A DNA stretch of 64,000 nt from Bog-532 sp963775825 (GCA_963775825.1 CAVZKY010000010.1:248001-312000); one strand, 5' to 3'; numbered from the stretch's first letter, positions 9,313 to 21,975 are shown. Made by a program: numbers and translations. The notes: generated from the sequence alone by a model not told the origin.

Positions 9313-10641
9313 TCAGCGGTCGGGGGGCATCGCGGGTGCGAGCGCTGGCGCGACACGTGGCGCGCTTGCGCGCCGCTCGCCGCGGGTGGAACACCCAGGT
9401 GCCGGAACGCCAGGAAGCGAGGACCAGTCGTGACGAGCGCGTTGGCGACGAGCGAGCACCGCCATCTCCGCGGCTCCGACTCGAGTGCGTGGTCGAGCGC
9501 GCGTCGAGCCCGGCGAGCGAGCCGGCCGTGAGCGCCACGCCGTGCCGCGAAAGATCGTCCAGCCCCTCGAGCTGGTGCCCGCGCCCGCCCGCTCGCGCCG
9601 CGCTGCCCCCGAAGGTGAGCCGGCGGTTCGCGGCTGGTGTTGGCGATCGCGGTCGCCAGCAGCGCGAGCAGGTTCGCCCCCTGCGCGCCCATGCCGGTGC
9701 GCAGCAGCGGGCGACAGGGTGGAGGTAGGCGACCGTCGAGAGCACGCCGATCGCCTACGAAGCTGACGCCAGCTGACCCGGCAGCCCGGCCAGCGCCGGG
9801 CGCCCTCGCGTGTCGAGCGCCCGCCGCGCGCCTCGAGCTGCGCGCGCACCGCACCCAGCGGCAGGCGGCGTGTTGCCAGGTGCACGCTTCCCACGCGGCG
9901 CGACGCCGCGCAGGTCGTCGAGCGCGGTCGGCGCACGATGTCGACACGACTTGTCGGGGTCGTCGATCCAGTCGACCGGCACCTCGTGGATCCTCAGCCC
10001 GTCCGCTCGGCGAGCATGAGCAGCTCGGTGTCCCAGAACCAGCCGCCGTCCCCGACCAGCGGCAGCAGTGCGGACCGTCGCGGCCATCGCCTTGAATCCG
10101 CACTGGGCGTCGCAGAAGCGCGGGCTCTCAACGACGCGCGCAGCAGCAGGTTGTAGCTCCGGGAGATGAGTTCGCGCTTTGGCTCCCCGCACCACCCTGG
10201 TGCCGTGCGCCAGCCGGCTGCCCATCGCCAGGTCGCAGTGGCCGGACAACAGGGGCGCGACCAGCGGCAGGAGCGCCGCCAGGTCGGTCGCGAGGTCGAC
10301 GTCCATGTAGGCGACGACCTGGGCGTCGCTGGCCGACCAGATCTGCGCGCAGCGCCCGGCCGCGCCCGGGCTTTTCCATATGAACGGCGCGTGACGCCGG
10401 GCAGTTCCCGGCTGAGCGCCGTCGCGACCGCCCAGGTCCGGTCGGTGCTGCCGTTATCGGCGATAGTGACCCGCGCGGAGAAAGGGAATTGCTCGCGCAG
10501 GTAGGAGCAGAGCCGCCGGACGCTGGGGGCCAGATCGCGTTCCTCGTCCTTGACCGGGACGACGATGTCCACCTGCGGAGCCGGGGTTTCGCGATCAGCC
10601 ACGGGACGTCCGGGGTCTGCAACGATGTCGAGTGGCTTCAT
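9313..10641 (-). CDS. Fused GT2 glycosyltransferase and GtrA flippase-like protein (frameshifted)
   Basis: The ATG at 10641 opens a dolichyl-phosphate-sugar synthase-like GT2 domain: QVDIVVPVKDEERDLAPSV, then VTIADNGSTDRTWAVA, then GGWFWDTELLMLAER and IHEVPVDWIDDPD. It runs straight into a GtrA-like membrane domain recognisable as VGVLSTVAYLL, GMGAQGANLLALLATAIAN and a terminal WVFHPR. GT2-GtrA fusions are common in actinobacteria: the GT2 part loads a sugar onto polyprenyl phosphate and the GtrA part is thought to help flip it. The pairing with the downstream GT39 gene supports protein or wall glycosylation. Several frame changes occur, so the exact end is uncertain (9313, or 9252 in another frame). 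An AT-rich promoter region lies upstream. Confidence 0.75.
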
Positions 10642-10690
10642 GCTGCTCAGTCTCGGCGGCCGTTTTCGGCTAGCGCTGAACGCCATTTCT

Positions 10691-11035
10691 ACGTAGCTTA
10701 TGAAAATTCATTTCTTAACTAAACAGAATCTGGTTTAACTTGCAGCTTATACGCGACGTTTTTCTGCGCGCCTTCTCGGCCGTATTTGAATAAGCTGTAG
10801 GCTGGCCCCGCGCGCGATCCGCTACAGCGGGAGCTCAGCGCTGGCTACCGGGTTCTGCTCAGCCGGAGCTGGCCGCGGCCGCCGTGACTTTCCAGATGTC
10901 TGGAAGAACTGCCGAATTCGTTGACGCGCGCGCGGCGGGGCCCGATCCTCAGAGGACGAACCGGGTAGCCGCGTGCGCGGCGGGCGCCAGGCCAGTCACG
11001 CATGCGGTGATTCATAGTCAAGGGGACGGTGCTGG
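10691..11035. other. Divergent intergenic region, unusually AT-rich in its left half
   Basis: No gene seen. About 10690-10800 is strikingly AT-rich for this window and contains a small perfect dyad TAAAC-N8-GTTTA (10720-10737). It separates the minus-strand glycosyltransferase operon from the plus-strand FHA gene and probably carries promoters for both. Confidence 0.5.
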
Positions 11036-12202
11036 ATGAGTGAGCACGGGGAAGCGATGCGCCGGCAGGCGCGGGCTTCACTGCCGCCGCGCACCCGGAA
11101 ACGGTGGAAGATCGCGGCTGGCGTCGCCGTGGCCTGGGTGGTCATGTTCGCCATCAGCGGCTCGGTCACCGGGGCGACCGTGCTGCTCATCGTCCTGGCC
11201 GCCTTCGCCGTGGTGGCCTTCTTCGGCCTGCGGGCCCTGGGTGTGACCCGGGACCACCCGTGGATCCAGCGGATCGCGGCGCGGCCGTGGCGGGACGGCC
11301 AGGAGGTGCTGCAGATCGCGCTGAAGCACCTGCCCGAGGTGTTCGTGGTCACGCCGAGCGGGACCCTGCTCGCGCCGAACATCGTCGAGCTGCGCATGAA
11401 CCCCGAGGATCTGCACTCCCTGGGCGAGCGGATGGAGCCCGCCCTGGTGATGGAAAGTGCCACCGAGGTCTACCTGGAACAGGTCCAGGAGCACGGGGCC
11501 CGGTTCGCCCGGCCAGGCCCGGCCGAGGTGCGGATGATCGTCGACCCGTCGGTGCCGCCGGGCCGTTACCGGCTGCGGCAGGGACAGCCCGTCGAATGCC
11601 GGCCTGCCGGGCGCGCCCAGCCCGCAGCTGGCCCACGCGGGGGCCGCCCCGGCAGGCCCGGACTCCCACGTGGGCGGCTATCCGGCAGGCCCGGACTCCC
11701 ATGTGGGCGGCTATCCGGCCGGCCCGGACTCCCATGTGGGCGGCCTATCCGGCCGTGCCGGATGCCCACGGCAGGCCCACCCCGGCCTTTCCGGAACCCC
11801 AGGTCAGCGGCAACCCGGCTGGTGACGACGGGGCGACGGCCGCGCTTCAGAACCGGGGCTGGAGCAACGGCTTCGGCGTGCCGACCGTCATGGAGCGCAC
11901 CGGGCCAGGCCATCCCGATGCTCCGCCTGGTCACCGGGGACGAGGTCGCGGAGACCCGGACGTCCGGCGCCCGGGCCGGGCGCGGGCCGGTGGAGCTGGG
12001 GCTGCCCGAGGTGCCCACGGTGTCCCGGGAGCATGCCCGGTTCACGTTCGCCGGCGGCCAGTGGCGGATCGCCAACCTGGGCATGAACGGGCTCACCGTG
12101 AACGGGGAGCCAGTGACCGGTGAGGCGGCCGTCAGCGACGGCGACGTGGTCCGGTGGGGCACCCGGCCGGATGCCCTGTCCTCCCGGGTCGAGATCCGCT
12201 GA
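11036..12202 (+). CDS. Membrane-associated FHA-domain protein (FhaA/DUF3662-like, frameshifted in the linker)
   Basis: The N-terminus carries a transmembrane hairpin (AAGVAVAWVVMFAIS and VLLIVLAAFAVVAFFGLRAL), then a DUF3662-like region (HLPEVFVVTPSGTLLAPNIV, then VPPGRYRLR). A Gly/Tyr/Pro-rich linker follows, then a C-terminal FHA domain (MLRLVTGDE, VSREHARFTF, NLGMNGLTVNG). FHA domains bind phosphothreonine, so this is likely a partner or substrate of a Ser/Thr kinase in envelope or division control, as FhaA is. The linker contains three copies of a 33-bp repeat. In the linker the frame moves through all three phases, consistent with three single-base gains that restore the frame before the FHA domain. 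No kinase gene is adjacent. Confidence 0.75.
   Translation: MSEHGEAMRRQARASLPPRTRKRWKIAAGVAVAWVVMFAISGSVTGATVLLIVLAAFAVVAFFGLRALGVTRDHPWIQRIAARPWRDGQEVLQIALKHLPEVFVVTPSGTLLAPNIVELRMNPEDLHSLGERMEPALVMESATEVYLEQVQEHGARFARPGPAEVRMIVDPSVPPGRYRLRQGQPVECRPAGRAQPAAGPRGGRPGRPGLPRGRLSGRPGLPCGRLSGRPGLPCGRPIRPCRMPTAGPPRPFRNPRSAATRLVTTGRRPRFRTGAGATASACRPSWSAPGQAIPMLRLVTGDEVAETRTSGARAGRGPVELGLPEVPTVSREHARFTFAGGQWRIANLGMNGLTVNGEPVTGEAAVSDGDVVRWGTRPDALSSRVEIR
11651..11750 (+). repeat. Three tandem 33-bp repeats coding AGPDSHVGGYP
   Basis: Copies start at 11651, 11684 and 11717. In the protein-like frame each encodes AGPDSHVGGYP. The third copy is 34 bases because it reads GGCGGCCTATCC where the others have GGCGGCTATCC, a one-base gain visible by direct comparison of the copies. 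Confidence 0.85.
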
Positions 12203-12241
12203 GGCTCGCGCACCCAGCCCGCAGTGCCACAATTGTGAGCT

Positions 12242-13112
12242 GTGGCAGCGTCATCGGTGGCCGTGGGCCGTCTCCTGCTCTGGTCAGCGGTCAGCGGCGA
12301 GTGGGCCGCCTGCCCGCCGGACGAGATCACCTGGCTGGACCGGGAGATGCTCAGCGGCAACGAGGACCTGACCCTGCACCGGGCGCCGCGCTGCGCGGGC
12401 CTGCGCCACGTGCACCACCGGTGGGAGCTGTTCAGCCGGGACACCACCTACCGGGTGTACCTGGCGCCGTACCGCGAGGGGGCGCCGCAGACCGCCGAGG
12501 AGGTGCAGCGGGCCGCGCGGCACGTCCTGCCCGTGGCCCCGGCCCAGTACGAGGCGCTGCCGATCGTGCTCGAGCCGGGCACCTGGCTGGTCAGCGTGGC
12601 GGCCTGGGTGCTGCGGCTGCGGCTGGAGGTCCCGGCCCGGCCGCCGGCCCCCGGCCCCCGGCCTCGGCGGCCCCCAGGACCGGCCCGGCCCGGTCACCCA
12701 GAACGCCCGGGTCCGCCCCGGCCAGGGACGCCGCCACCCGGCCAGCGCGGAGGCCGCTGACCGGGTGCGCGGCTACTTCGAGCGCAACGTCACCGCGCGG
12801 ATGGCGATGGCGTACTACTACCGGGAGTTCATCCTCGGCCTGCCCGCCGCGCAGGCCCTGCCGATGATGGACGTGGTGATCGCGCTGGACCTGAGCGGCG
12901 AAGGCGCGGTTTCGGACTACAAGAAGCTGCTCCAGGGCCTTATCTGGAACGAGCGCGGCCACGCGCGCGACATCCCCGAGTTTCTCCTGGCCAACGGCCT
13001 GCTGACCCCGGCGGATCTGGACCAGGCCCGGCAGATCGCCGCGGACAACGAGCGCCGCGGCGTCTGCGAGACGGCCCAGCGCCGGCTGCAGTACCGGCCC
13101 AAGGGCACCTGA
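12242..13112 (+). CDS. Hypothetical protein, unknown family (one frameshift)
   Basis: The first part (from a GTG at 12242) reads WSAVSGEWAACPPDEITWLD, CAGLRHVHHRWELFSRDTTY and IVLEPGTWLVSVAAWVLRLR. A proline-rich stretch follows in which the frame changes (about 12650-12700), and the second part reads DRVRGYFERNVTARMAMAYY, then FILGLPAAQALPMMDVVIAL, ending QYRPKGT at 13112. Continuous coding on both sides makes a single protein of roughly 290 residues likely; the second half could alternatively start at the GTG at 12765. It lies 40 bases after the FHA gene in the same direction, so co-transcription is likely. No function can be assigned. Confidence 0.55.
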
Positions 13113-13168
13113 GCCGCTGCTTATCACCCGGTCCCGGACCCTCGCCCGGGCTGCAGGCGCGGCTGCTC

Positions 13169-13942
13169 CTACCGGCCAACCGTCCCCGCGGGAGCCAGCA
13201 CGGCGATGAAGTCGCGGGTCCACCCGGTCGAGGTACTGGGTGGCCGGGCGGGCCTGACGGGGGAGGGCCGCGGTCAGCGCCGTGCCCGGCGCCGCCGCCG
13301 TGTCCAGCTGGACCCATTCGGGGTTGATGTCCAGCTGCATGGCGACTTGCGCGCCGCTGCGGACCAGCGCGTCGGCCAGGTCCGCCGGGGTGGTGGACAT
13401 GCTCGCCGCGTAGATCAGCTCTCCGGCGGCGTTCTGGCCCAGGGCGCTGCGGGCGACGGACTCGACGTGGCCGACCGTGCCGCCCCACCGCCACCATTTG
13501 TCCGTCTCCGGGGTGCGCTTTCCGTCCATGACCAGCGGCCACAGGTTCTGCCGGACGCTGTTCAGCGCTCTGGCCCGGGACAGGGACGCCGGCCCCCCAG
13601 ACGCCGATGCGGGCGTGCCGGGACAGTCTGGAGGTGGACCAGGCTGGCTGCACGCCTTGCCGCAGGCCGCGGACGCGTGTGCCTCCTGCTCGTAGCCGGC
13701 CGCAGGAAGCGCGTGGAGGGATCCACCCGTGGAGCGCGGCCAGCAACCGCGAGCGCTCAGCGGTGCCGATAGCAGGAGCCGGCGTGCAGAACGGGTCGGC
13801 GGGGGACCGGGAGGTGCTGGCTGCCCGCGTGCAGGACGTACTGGACCGGGCCAGCGAAGGTGGCCACGGTCACCTGCGTTCCATCGGGCATCTGCACCTG
13901 GGACGGCCGGACGGCAGGGGAGCAGGCAGGCTGTCCGGCCAT
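13169..13942 (-). CDS. Phosphodiester glycosidase (NAGPA-like) paralogue 1 (frameshifted)
   Basis: Recognised by similarity to two intact paralogues in this window (37487-38440 and 59042-60364). Shared blocks are TVATFAGPVQYVLHAG near the start, then ELIYAASMSTTPADLADALV, then AQVAMQLDINPEWVQLDT and TRDFIAVLAPAGTVGR with a stop at 13171-13169. The family is the NAGPA/phosphodiester glycosidase domain, which in other organisms removes sugar from phosphodiester-linked glycans. Frame changes occur near 13760, 13530 and 13240. No clear signal peptide is visible, so the true N-terminus may lie upstream or be lost. Codon structure is otherwise well preserved, arguing for sequence error over decay. 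Confidence 0.65.
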
Positions 13943-14189
13943 CGTCCCCGCGAGCCGTAGCCGGCCGCCGGGGTACCCACCGTCCCCGTGCCGCCCGTGG
14001 CCTAGCCGCTCACCGCCGGCTGGCCCCGTGCCAGGCTCGCCGCACGGCGGAGTTGGCGACGCCGCGGTCAGGGCCGAGGCAGGCTGCCGCGCGAGCAGGC
14101 CCCAGCCACCTGCGAGCCGCCCGGTCTCGCCGCCCGTTTACCGGGGTGGGCGGGCGCCTCCCGCACCGTGCCTGGCCGATGCGACGCGT

Positions 14190-14896
14190 TCACCGGGGCG
14201 GCCGGACGCCGCGGACGATCCCGGCCTCGGCCACGATCGGGCTGGAACACCACGTCCGTGAACCCGGCGTCCCGCAGCGCCGTCAGCCAGAATTCCGGCG
14301 TGGCCGGGTGCTCCTGGCCGACGCCGAGTCCGTACCGGGCTCAGGTTCTTGGCGATCCGCCACCACCCGCCGGGTCCCTTGGCGGCCAGCGCGCCCACCT
14401 TCTGCTGCAGGATCTCGGCGGTCTCGCTGGCTCGCACCCCGGCCGAACATCATGTCGGCGATGACGAGACGGCCGCCGGGGCGGAGCCACTGCGCCGCCC
14501 GGGCGACCAGATCCCGCTTGTCCGGGTTCGCGAGGTGGTGCAGCGCGTAGTTGGAGACGACCAGGTCGGCGCAGCCCGGAGGGAGACTCGAGTCCGGGCG
14601 AGGTCGGCGACCTCGGCCGACACGTTGGCCAGCCCGGCGTCCGTGGCCCGCCGGAGCAGCGCCGCGGCCATCGCGGCCGAGATGTCGACCGCCAGCACCG
14701 AGGACACCAACGGCGCCAGAGCCGTCGTCACGAATCCGGTGCCGGCGCCCAGGTCCACGCACTCGTCGGCTTGCCTGCGGCGCCGCCAGCCGCGAGGAGG
14801 CGGTCCAGCACCTTCTCGAACGCCGGCCGCCGATGTGACGTGAGAATGCCATTGCTCGACGCGCTTATCCCACATCCGTTCCAGCGGAACGTTCAC
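14190..14896 (-). CDS. Class I SAM-dependent methyltransferase (frameshifted)
   Basis: From MNVPLERMWDKRVEQWHSHV at 14896. Motif I is CVDLGAGTGFVTTAL, followed by VLAVDISAAMAAALL, then DLVVSNYALHHLANPD and WLRPGGRLVIADMMFGRG. The tail reads GWWRIAKNLSPVR then FTDVVFQP with a stop at 14192-14190. This is a UbiE/Methyltransf_11-type enzyme of about 230 residues; the substrate cannot be inferred. Frame changes at about 14780, 14600, 14440 and 14300 interrupt it, each within otherwise conserved sequence. Confidence 0.7.
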
Positions 14897-15078
14897 TTAT
14901 CGGCCTCCAGGCAGCGAAATCCCTGTTGGTTCTGCGGTGCTGACAAAGCGGTTGCTGACAAACACGGTAGGGCCCGGCCGTGAAGGCAGCATGAAGAGCC
15001 GCGCTTTATGAAGGAATTCATGAAACGTCGGACACCCGTGCGATGCGGCCATGTTAGATCCTGTTTCCGGGTAAGGTC

Positions 15079-16607
15079 TTGACGACGTGTTTGCGCTTCG
15101 AAGAGTCGGCAGTTGCCTGCGCCGTGCGGCCCGGGCCGCTGCCGCCGTGGGCGGCGGTGGCGACGCTGGCCGCCGCGGCCGGTGCCGCGGGGCCACCGGC
15201 GCTGCAGCGGGGCCGTGACCAGTGGCCCGGCGCCGCAGCCTGGGGGAGCCCGCGGCTGCCCAGGACACGGCGGTCAGCGCGGTCGGTGGCCACGACCTTC
15301 GGGCCGGCGGGCGCGCAGGTCAGCGCCTGGACCAGGCGTGCGAACGCGGGGTCCTGGACTCCGGCGGGCCGGGTGCTGCCGGCCGGATTCGGGTCTAGTT
15401 ACGACGCCTCCGCCGCGGCGGCCCCGAGCGGCCCGGTCCTCGTGGTGGCCGGCGCCTCGCCACCCGGCGAGAGCTGCATCACCGGACGGGTCCGTGGCGA
15501 TCGCGAACGGTCTACTCTACGGGCAGGCTCGGGCCCGCTCAGCTCGTCAGTGACCAGCGCGGCACCGGCCGTTTCGATGACCGGCCGGTGGTAGCCGCAG
15601 GCCCGGACGGCACCGTGTGGGTGGCCTGGTCGCAGGGCACCGACGCCGATGCCTGCCAGAACGTCGGGCAGGACGACCAGATCGAGGTCGCCGTCTCCCA
15701 CGATGGTGGCCGTACCTTCGGCGCGCCGGTGGCGCTCCCCGCGGGCGCTGGCCGCGCCGCCTTCGGGGCCCGGCTGGCGCCGCTGGCCGGCGGCCAGGTG
15801 GCGGTCTCCTGGACCGAGACGATGAGCGGCGATGGCGACGAGGCGGTTTTCGTCTCGGTTCTGCCGCCGGACGGCCAGCCGAGCCGGCCGCAGGCGGTGC
15901 TGACGGGTAACCCGCTGCCGCTCGCGCTGCCGGGCGCCAGTTTCTACGATTTCCCGGCCGGTGACGTCACCGCGCTGCCCGAGCGGCACGGCTCGTGGTC
16001 GCCGCGCCGCTGTGGCGCTCCGGGCGCGAGCGTCATCGCGCTGGCCGTCGGGCCTGCCGGGTGGCCCGTGGCAGTACTCGGCCGTCACCCCGCCGGACGT
16101 GCCCGGCGGAGCGGACCTGCTGCTGCCCGCGCTTGGTGTCGCTGTCGCCGGTCAGTGTCCGCCTGGTGTGCGCCGTACACGTCCGGTCCGGCGATCATCT
16201 CGGCTACGACTGGACCGATCTCCGGTCTCCGCGGCCCGCTTACCCCATCCGGTGCGCTGGTGCCGCTTACCGCCGTCGCCGCGCCGGTCCCGGGTTCTTC
16301 GAGATCGGCGAGGAGCTGGAGGTCTCGGCCGACGCCCGACCGGGCTGCTGTCTTCGATGGTGGTGGCTGGCGCGGGCGGCGCCGCCCTGGAGACTCGGTT
16401 CTGGCCGGTCGCGTCCCCAGCCACCCCGGCTCCCTCCGCTTCACCCGGCCAGGCCCGCCTCCGCGTCTCCGTCCGCCCGAGCGTCCGCGGCGAGCCACAG
16501 CGACTCGAGCGCGCCGGCCAGGCCTCTGGCCCTGGGTCGCCGGCATCGTCGCCGGCGCTGCGGCCCTGATTGCGCTGTGGCGTCTCCGCCGGACCCGTCA
16601 CGGCTGA
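15079..16607 (+). CDS. Secreted or membrane-anchored BNR-repeat (sialidase-fold) protein (frameshifted)
   Basis: A putative N-terminal signal segment (PPWAAVATLAAAAGAAGPPA) is followed by beta-propeller-like repeats: SGPVLVVAGASPPGESC, VVAAGPDGTVWVAWSQGTD, EVAVSHDGGRTFGAPVALP (an Asp-box motif, SHDGGRTF) and GGQVAVSWTETMSGDGDEAV. The C-terminus is a single membrane anchor (PWVAGIVAGAAALIALWRL) followed by arginines. This architecture suits an extracellular propeller on the membrane; sialidase activity is not implied, since catalytic arginine triad residues cannot be placed. Frames change near 15480, 15560 and several times after 15990. The end overlaps the convergent M20 peptidase by 10 bases. 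The start is uncertain. Confidence 0.6.
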
Positions 16608-18028
16608 GGCAGCCTGCCGTGCGCGTCGAGCAGGTAGGCGACGGACTCGGTGATCTGCTCGGCGAACCGGATGTTCAGCCATTCGTCAGGCACGTGCGCG
16701 TTGGAGTCGGCGCCCAGCGCACCGGTGATCAGGATCTGGGCCGCCGGGTAGAGCCAGGCCCAGCAGCCCCATGAAGGGCACCGAGCCGCCGATGCCCAGG
16801 CTGCGGTGCGGGGTGCCGAACACCCGCTCGTCGGCCTGGGCCAGCGCGTCGGCCAGCCAGGGTGCCAGCGCCGGCGCGTTCCAGCCGTCCTCGGCCAGGA
16901 TGCCGCTGAGCTCGACCGCCGCGCCGTAGGGCACGTCCGTGCGTCAGGATCTTGGCCACCGCGTCCGCGGCGGCCTTCGCGTCGGCGGTCGGCGGCGTGC
17001 GGAAGCTCAGCGTCAGCGCCGTCCAGGCGGCCAGCACGTTCCCGGCCTCGGCCGGCTCCGGCAGCCCCGCCGCCCCGATCACCGAACAGGGTCGGCCGCC
17101 AGGTGTTGTTGAGGATCAGCTCCGCGTCGTCCCCGGCGGCGGCCCGCATGCCCGGGACGAGCGGGTAGCGCCGCCGGACCGCCCCGGGGTCGAGGGCGGC
17201 GACCGCCGCCGCCTCGGCCACGCGGTCCGGCGGGATCGCGGCCGTCATCTCCCCGACCTTGACCTCACCGGTCGCCGCGTCTTCCAGCCGGTCGAGCAGG
17301 AGGCGCATGATGCGGAACGAGCTCGGCACGATGCCGCTGGCCAGCCCGGAGTGCTGCGCGGTGTCCAGCACGCGCACCGTGACGGTGAGGCTGACCAGCC
17401 CGCGCAGGCTGCTGGTCAGCCACATCCGCTCGTAGTCGCCGCCCCCGCCGTCCAGGCACACCACGAAGGTGACCTCGCCCAGCCGGTCCGCCAGGTGCTC
17501 CATGTAGGCGGGCAGGTCGGGTGAGCCGGATTCCTCGCCGGTCTCCAGCAGCACGACGGCCCGGGCGTGCTGCCCGCCTGCCGCGTGCACCGCTTCCAGC
17601 GCGGCCGTCGCGGCGTACCCCGCGTACCCGTCGTCGACCGCGCCGCGCCCGTAGAGCCGGCCGTCGCGGAAGACCGGCCGCCACGGGCCGAGCCCATCCG
17701 CCCAGCCGCCCACCGGCGGCTGCTTGTCCAGGTGCCCGTACAGCAGGACCGTGCCCCGGCCGCTGGCGCCCGCGGTCGCGGGCACGTCGACGAGCAGCAG
17801 CGGGGACCGGCCCGGCAGCCGGATGACGTCGGTCCGGGCCCCGGGCAGCCCGCGGCGGCCGATCCAGGCCCGGACGTGCTCCACGGCGGCGTCCAGCTGC
17901 CCGCTGGCCGCCCAGGCCGGGTCGAAGGCGGGGGAGAGGGCCGGGATCTCGACCAGCCCGGCCAGGCTGGGCAGGATCTCGCCGCTCCAGCGGGCCCCGA
18001 CGGCGGTGCGTACCTCTTCCTGTTCCAC
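16598..18028 (-). CDS. M20-family metallopeptidase/dipeptidase (frameshifted)
   Basis: A zinc peptidase of the M20 (CNDP/DapE-like) family. Metal-site motifs are in order: VLLYGHLDKQPPVGGW (His), YGRGAVDDGYAGY (Asp) and LLETGEESGSPDL (Glu pair including the general base). The dimerisation-domain region and the C-terminal HVPDEWLNI histidine block are also present. It probably hydrolyses short peptides or N-acyl amino acids in the cytoplasm. The GTG at 18028 is preferred because GGGGAGG lies nine bases upstream; an ATG at 18037 abuts that site. Frame changes near 17085, 16930 and 16770 break the second half. Confidence 0.8.
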   Translation of the reverse strand: MEQEEVRTAVGARWSGEILPSLAGLVEIPALSPAFDPAWAASGQLDAAVEHVRAWIGRRGLPGARTDVIRLPGRSPLLLVDVPATAGASGRGTVLLYGHLDKQPPVGGWADGLGPWRPVFRDGRLYGRGAVDDGYAGYAATAALEAVHAAGGQHARAVVLLETGEESGSPDLPAYMEHLADRLGEVTFVVCLDGGGGDYERMWLTSSLRGLVSLTVTVRVLDTAQHSGLASGIVPSSFRIMRLLLDRLEDAATGEVKVGEMTAAIPPDRVAEAAAVAALDPGAVRRRYPLVPGMRAAAGDDAELILNNTWRPTLFGDRGGGAAGAGRGRERAGRLDGADAELPHAADRRREGRRGRGGQDPDARTCPTARRSSSAASWPRTAGTRRRWHPGWPTRWPRPTSGCSAPRTAAWASAARCPSWGCWAWLYPAAQILITGALGADSNAHVPDEWLNIRFAEQITESVAYLLDAHGRLPQP

Positions 18029-18122
18029 CCGCAGCATCCTCCCCGACCAGGACCGGCCCGCCCGGCCAGGCCCCAGCGCCCCGGGCCGGTCAGTCTGCTG
18101 CCCCGGCCTGCCGGCTGGCCGG

Positions 18123-18513
18123 TCAATGCGGTAGCGCTGTCTGGGCCGCCGTGGCCTGCCAGGACGAACCCCGCTTTCCCGAGAACTCGCTGCGACGCGA
18201 GGTTGGCGATTTCGGTGTGCGCGATGACCGTGTTCGTTTCCGGCTGCTCCCACGCGAGCAGCAGAACGGCATTGACCGCTTCGGTGGCGTAGCCCCGGCC
18301 CTGGCGTGACGGCACGATGCCGTATCCGATCTCGGCCACGCCATCCTTCGGCGGCCCGCGGAACCCGATGCCGCCGACGACTGTGCCGCCGGCCCGTTCG
18401 ACCACGTGATAGTGGCCCCAGGGCCCGGGGCGCTGCGGCTTGGCCCCCGGGCGCCCGGCCTGGTTCAGCATCCGTGCGATTACCCGGTCACCGGTGTGGG
18501 GAATCTCTCGGCC
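18123..18513 (-). pseudogene. GNAT acetyltransferase lacking its N-terminus
   Basis: The acetyl-CoA-binding core is clear: VVGGIGFRGPPKDGVAEIGY, then the A motif SRQGRGYATEAVNAVLLLAW, then NLASQRVLGKAGFVL. Sequence resemblance begins at about GDRVIARMLNQAG; the first 25 or so residues expected of the family are replaced by unrelated sequence that turns into the antisense VOC remnant. The C-terminal end is also uncertain because no stop closes the main frame. Family members acetylate small amines, aminoglycosides or ribosomal protein N-termini; no substrate can be named. Confidence 0.6.
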
Positions 18514-18526
18514 CAGTCCGGGAGGC

Positions 18527-18841
18527 GACCGCCGGTCCGACCTGGCGGCGGCCAAGGCGGTGTACACGGCGCTGCTCGGCGCGCCGCCGCAGACCGACGC
18601 GTCCTACTACGTCGGCTTCGAGGCCGCGGGCCAGCAGATCGGGCTGGTGCCGGGCGGCGGGCCGCAGGGCATGACCACCCGGTGGCCTACTGGCAGGTGC
18701 GGGACATCGAGGCGAAGCTGGCCGAGGTGACCGCCGCGGGTGGCACCGTGAAGGAGCCGCGCCGACGTCGGCGGCGGCCGCCTGGTGGCCACCGTCACCG
18801 ATCCCGATGGCAACGTCCTCGGGCTCCTTCAGGACCGATAA
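18527..18841 (+). pseudogene. VOC/glyoxalase-like protein, 5' truncated
   Basis: From about DLAAAKAVYTALLGAPPQTD the sequence is a vicinal-oxygen-chelate fold protein: SYYVGFEAAGQQIGLVPGG, VAYWQVRDIEAKLAEVTAAG, and VATVTDPDGNVLGLLQDR with a TAA at 18839-18841. The first strand (normally containing a metal-binding His) and the start codon are missing, and frames change near 18680 and 18770. It stands head to head with a GNAT gene that has also lost its start. Not functional as written. Confidence 0.65.
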
Positions 18842-18921
18842 CCGGCGGCCCCGCTCCCCCCGGAGCGGCTCGCGGCGTCACGGCCGCCGCCGCTGAGGGG
18901 GGCGGCACAGATGGAGACACG

Positions 18922-21318
<2,397 letters not shown>

Positions 21319-21570
21319 CCGAGGCCTATGCGGACCCGGCGGGACGAGTTCTCCATCTGTTTCGATTGGTCCCTATGACCCGGGAACAGGACAAGTTCGA
21401 AGGGGCGAAGTGGCTCCCGCCCGTTGGCCAGGCCTGGCCAGCAGCGCCGATGCCGCGAAGTGACCGATGCGGTCGGGGGTCCCGTGCGCATCCCAGCCCA
21501 CCAGGTTCATTGAAACTCGGTTGGTTGTGCCGGTGGGCCCAGTGGCCGGGATGCGGCGTGATGGTCTGCA

Positions 21571-21975
21571 ATGTCCGGGCAACGGGGCGTGGCGCTAGAA
21601 GCCCTCCGTCGCTATGACGTGGCGCCGCGGAAGGTCACGCTTGCGGCGGAGTCGTTCAACAGCATTTTCCGGGTCGCCACCGCCTCGGCGGTTTACGCGC
21701 CTCGGGTGGGGTGGCGGTGCAGGTCCGTCCGGAGGGGACGTCTGCGGTTGAGGTGGCCTGGCATCACAGGCTGCGCCAGCAGGGCGTGTGTGTCCCGGCT
21801 GTCGTGGCCAACGTGGGCGGTGAGTTCGTGACGCTGGTGAGCGACGACTGCGCGGAGCATCGGGTTCCGGGCGTGCGTGTTGTTTGAGTGGGTGGCCGGG
21901 CGTTCCCTGCGGACCTGCCTGACCGGGCGCGCGGCTCTGCAGCGTTCGCAGCTGGGACAGCAATGTCGGCCGGGC
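21571..21975 (+). pseudogene. Aminoglycoside phosphotransferase-like N-terminal remnant
   Basis: LRRYDVAPRKVTLAAESFNS with IFRVAT, then in another frame VEVAWHHRLRQQGVCVPAVV, GGEFVTLVSDD and VLFEWVAGRSLRTCL, reproduce the N-lobe of an APH/choline-kinase-type phosphotransferase. The catalytic loop (HGDLH-type) and everything downstream are absent. It starts at an ATG at 21571. A gene relic; its original substrate is unknown. Confidence 0.55.

Noticed and set aside
10845..11081. Small minus-strand frame before the FHA gene
   Set aside because: No ribosome-binding site, overlaps the FHA start, and no protein-like features.
15079..16607. True sialidase
   Set aside because: Asp-box repeats are present but the catalytic arginine triad and Tyr/Glu pair could not be located; only a BNR-type propeller is supported.
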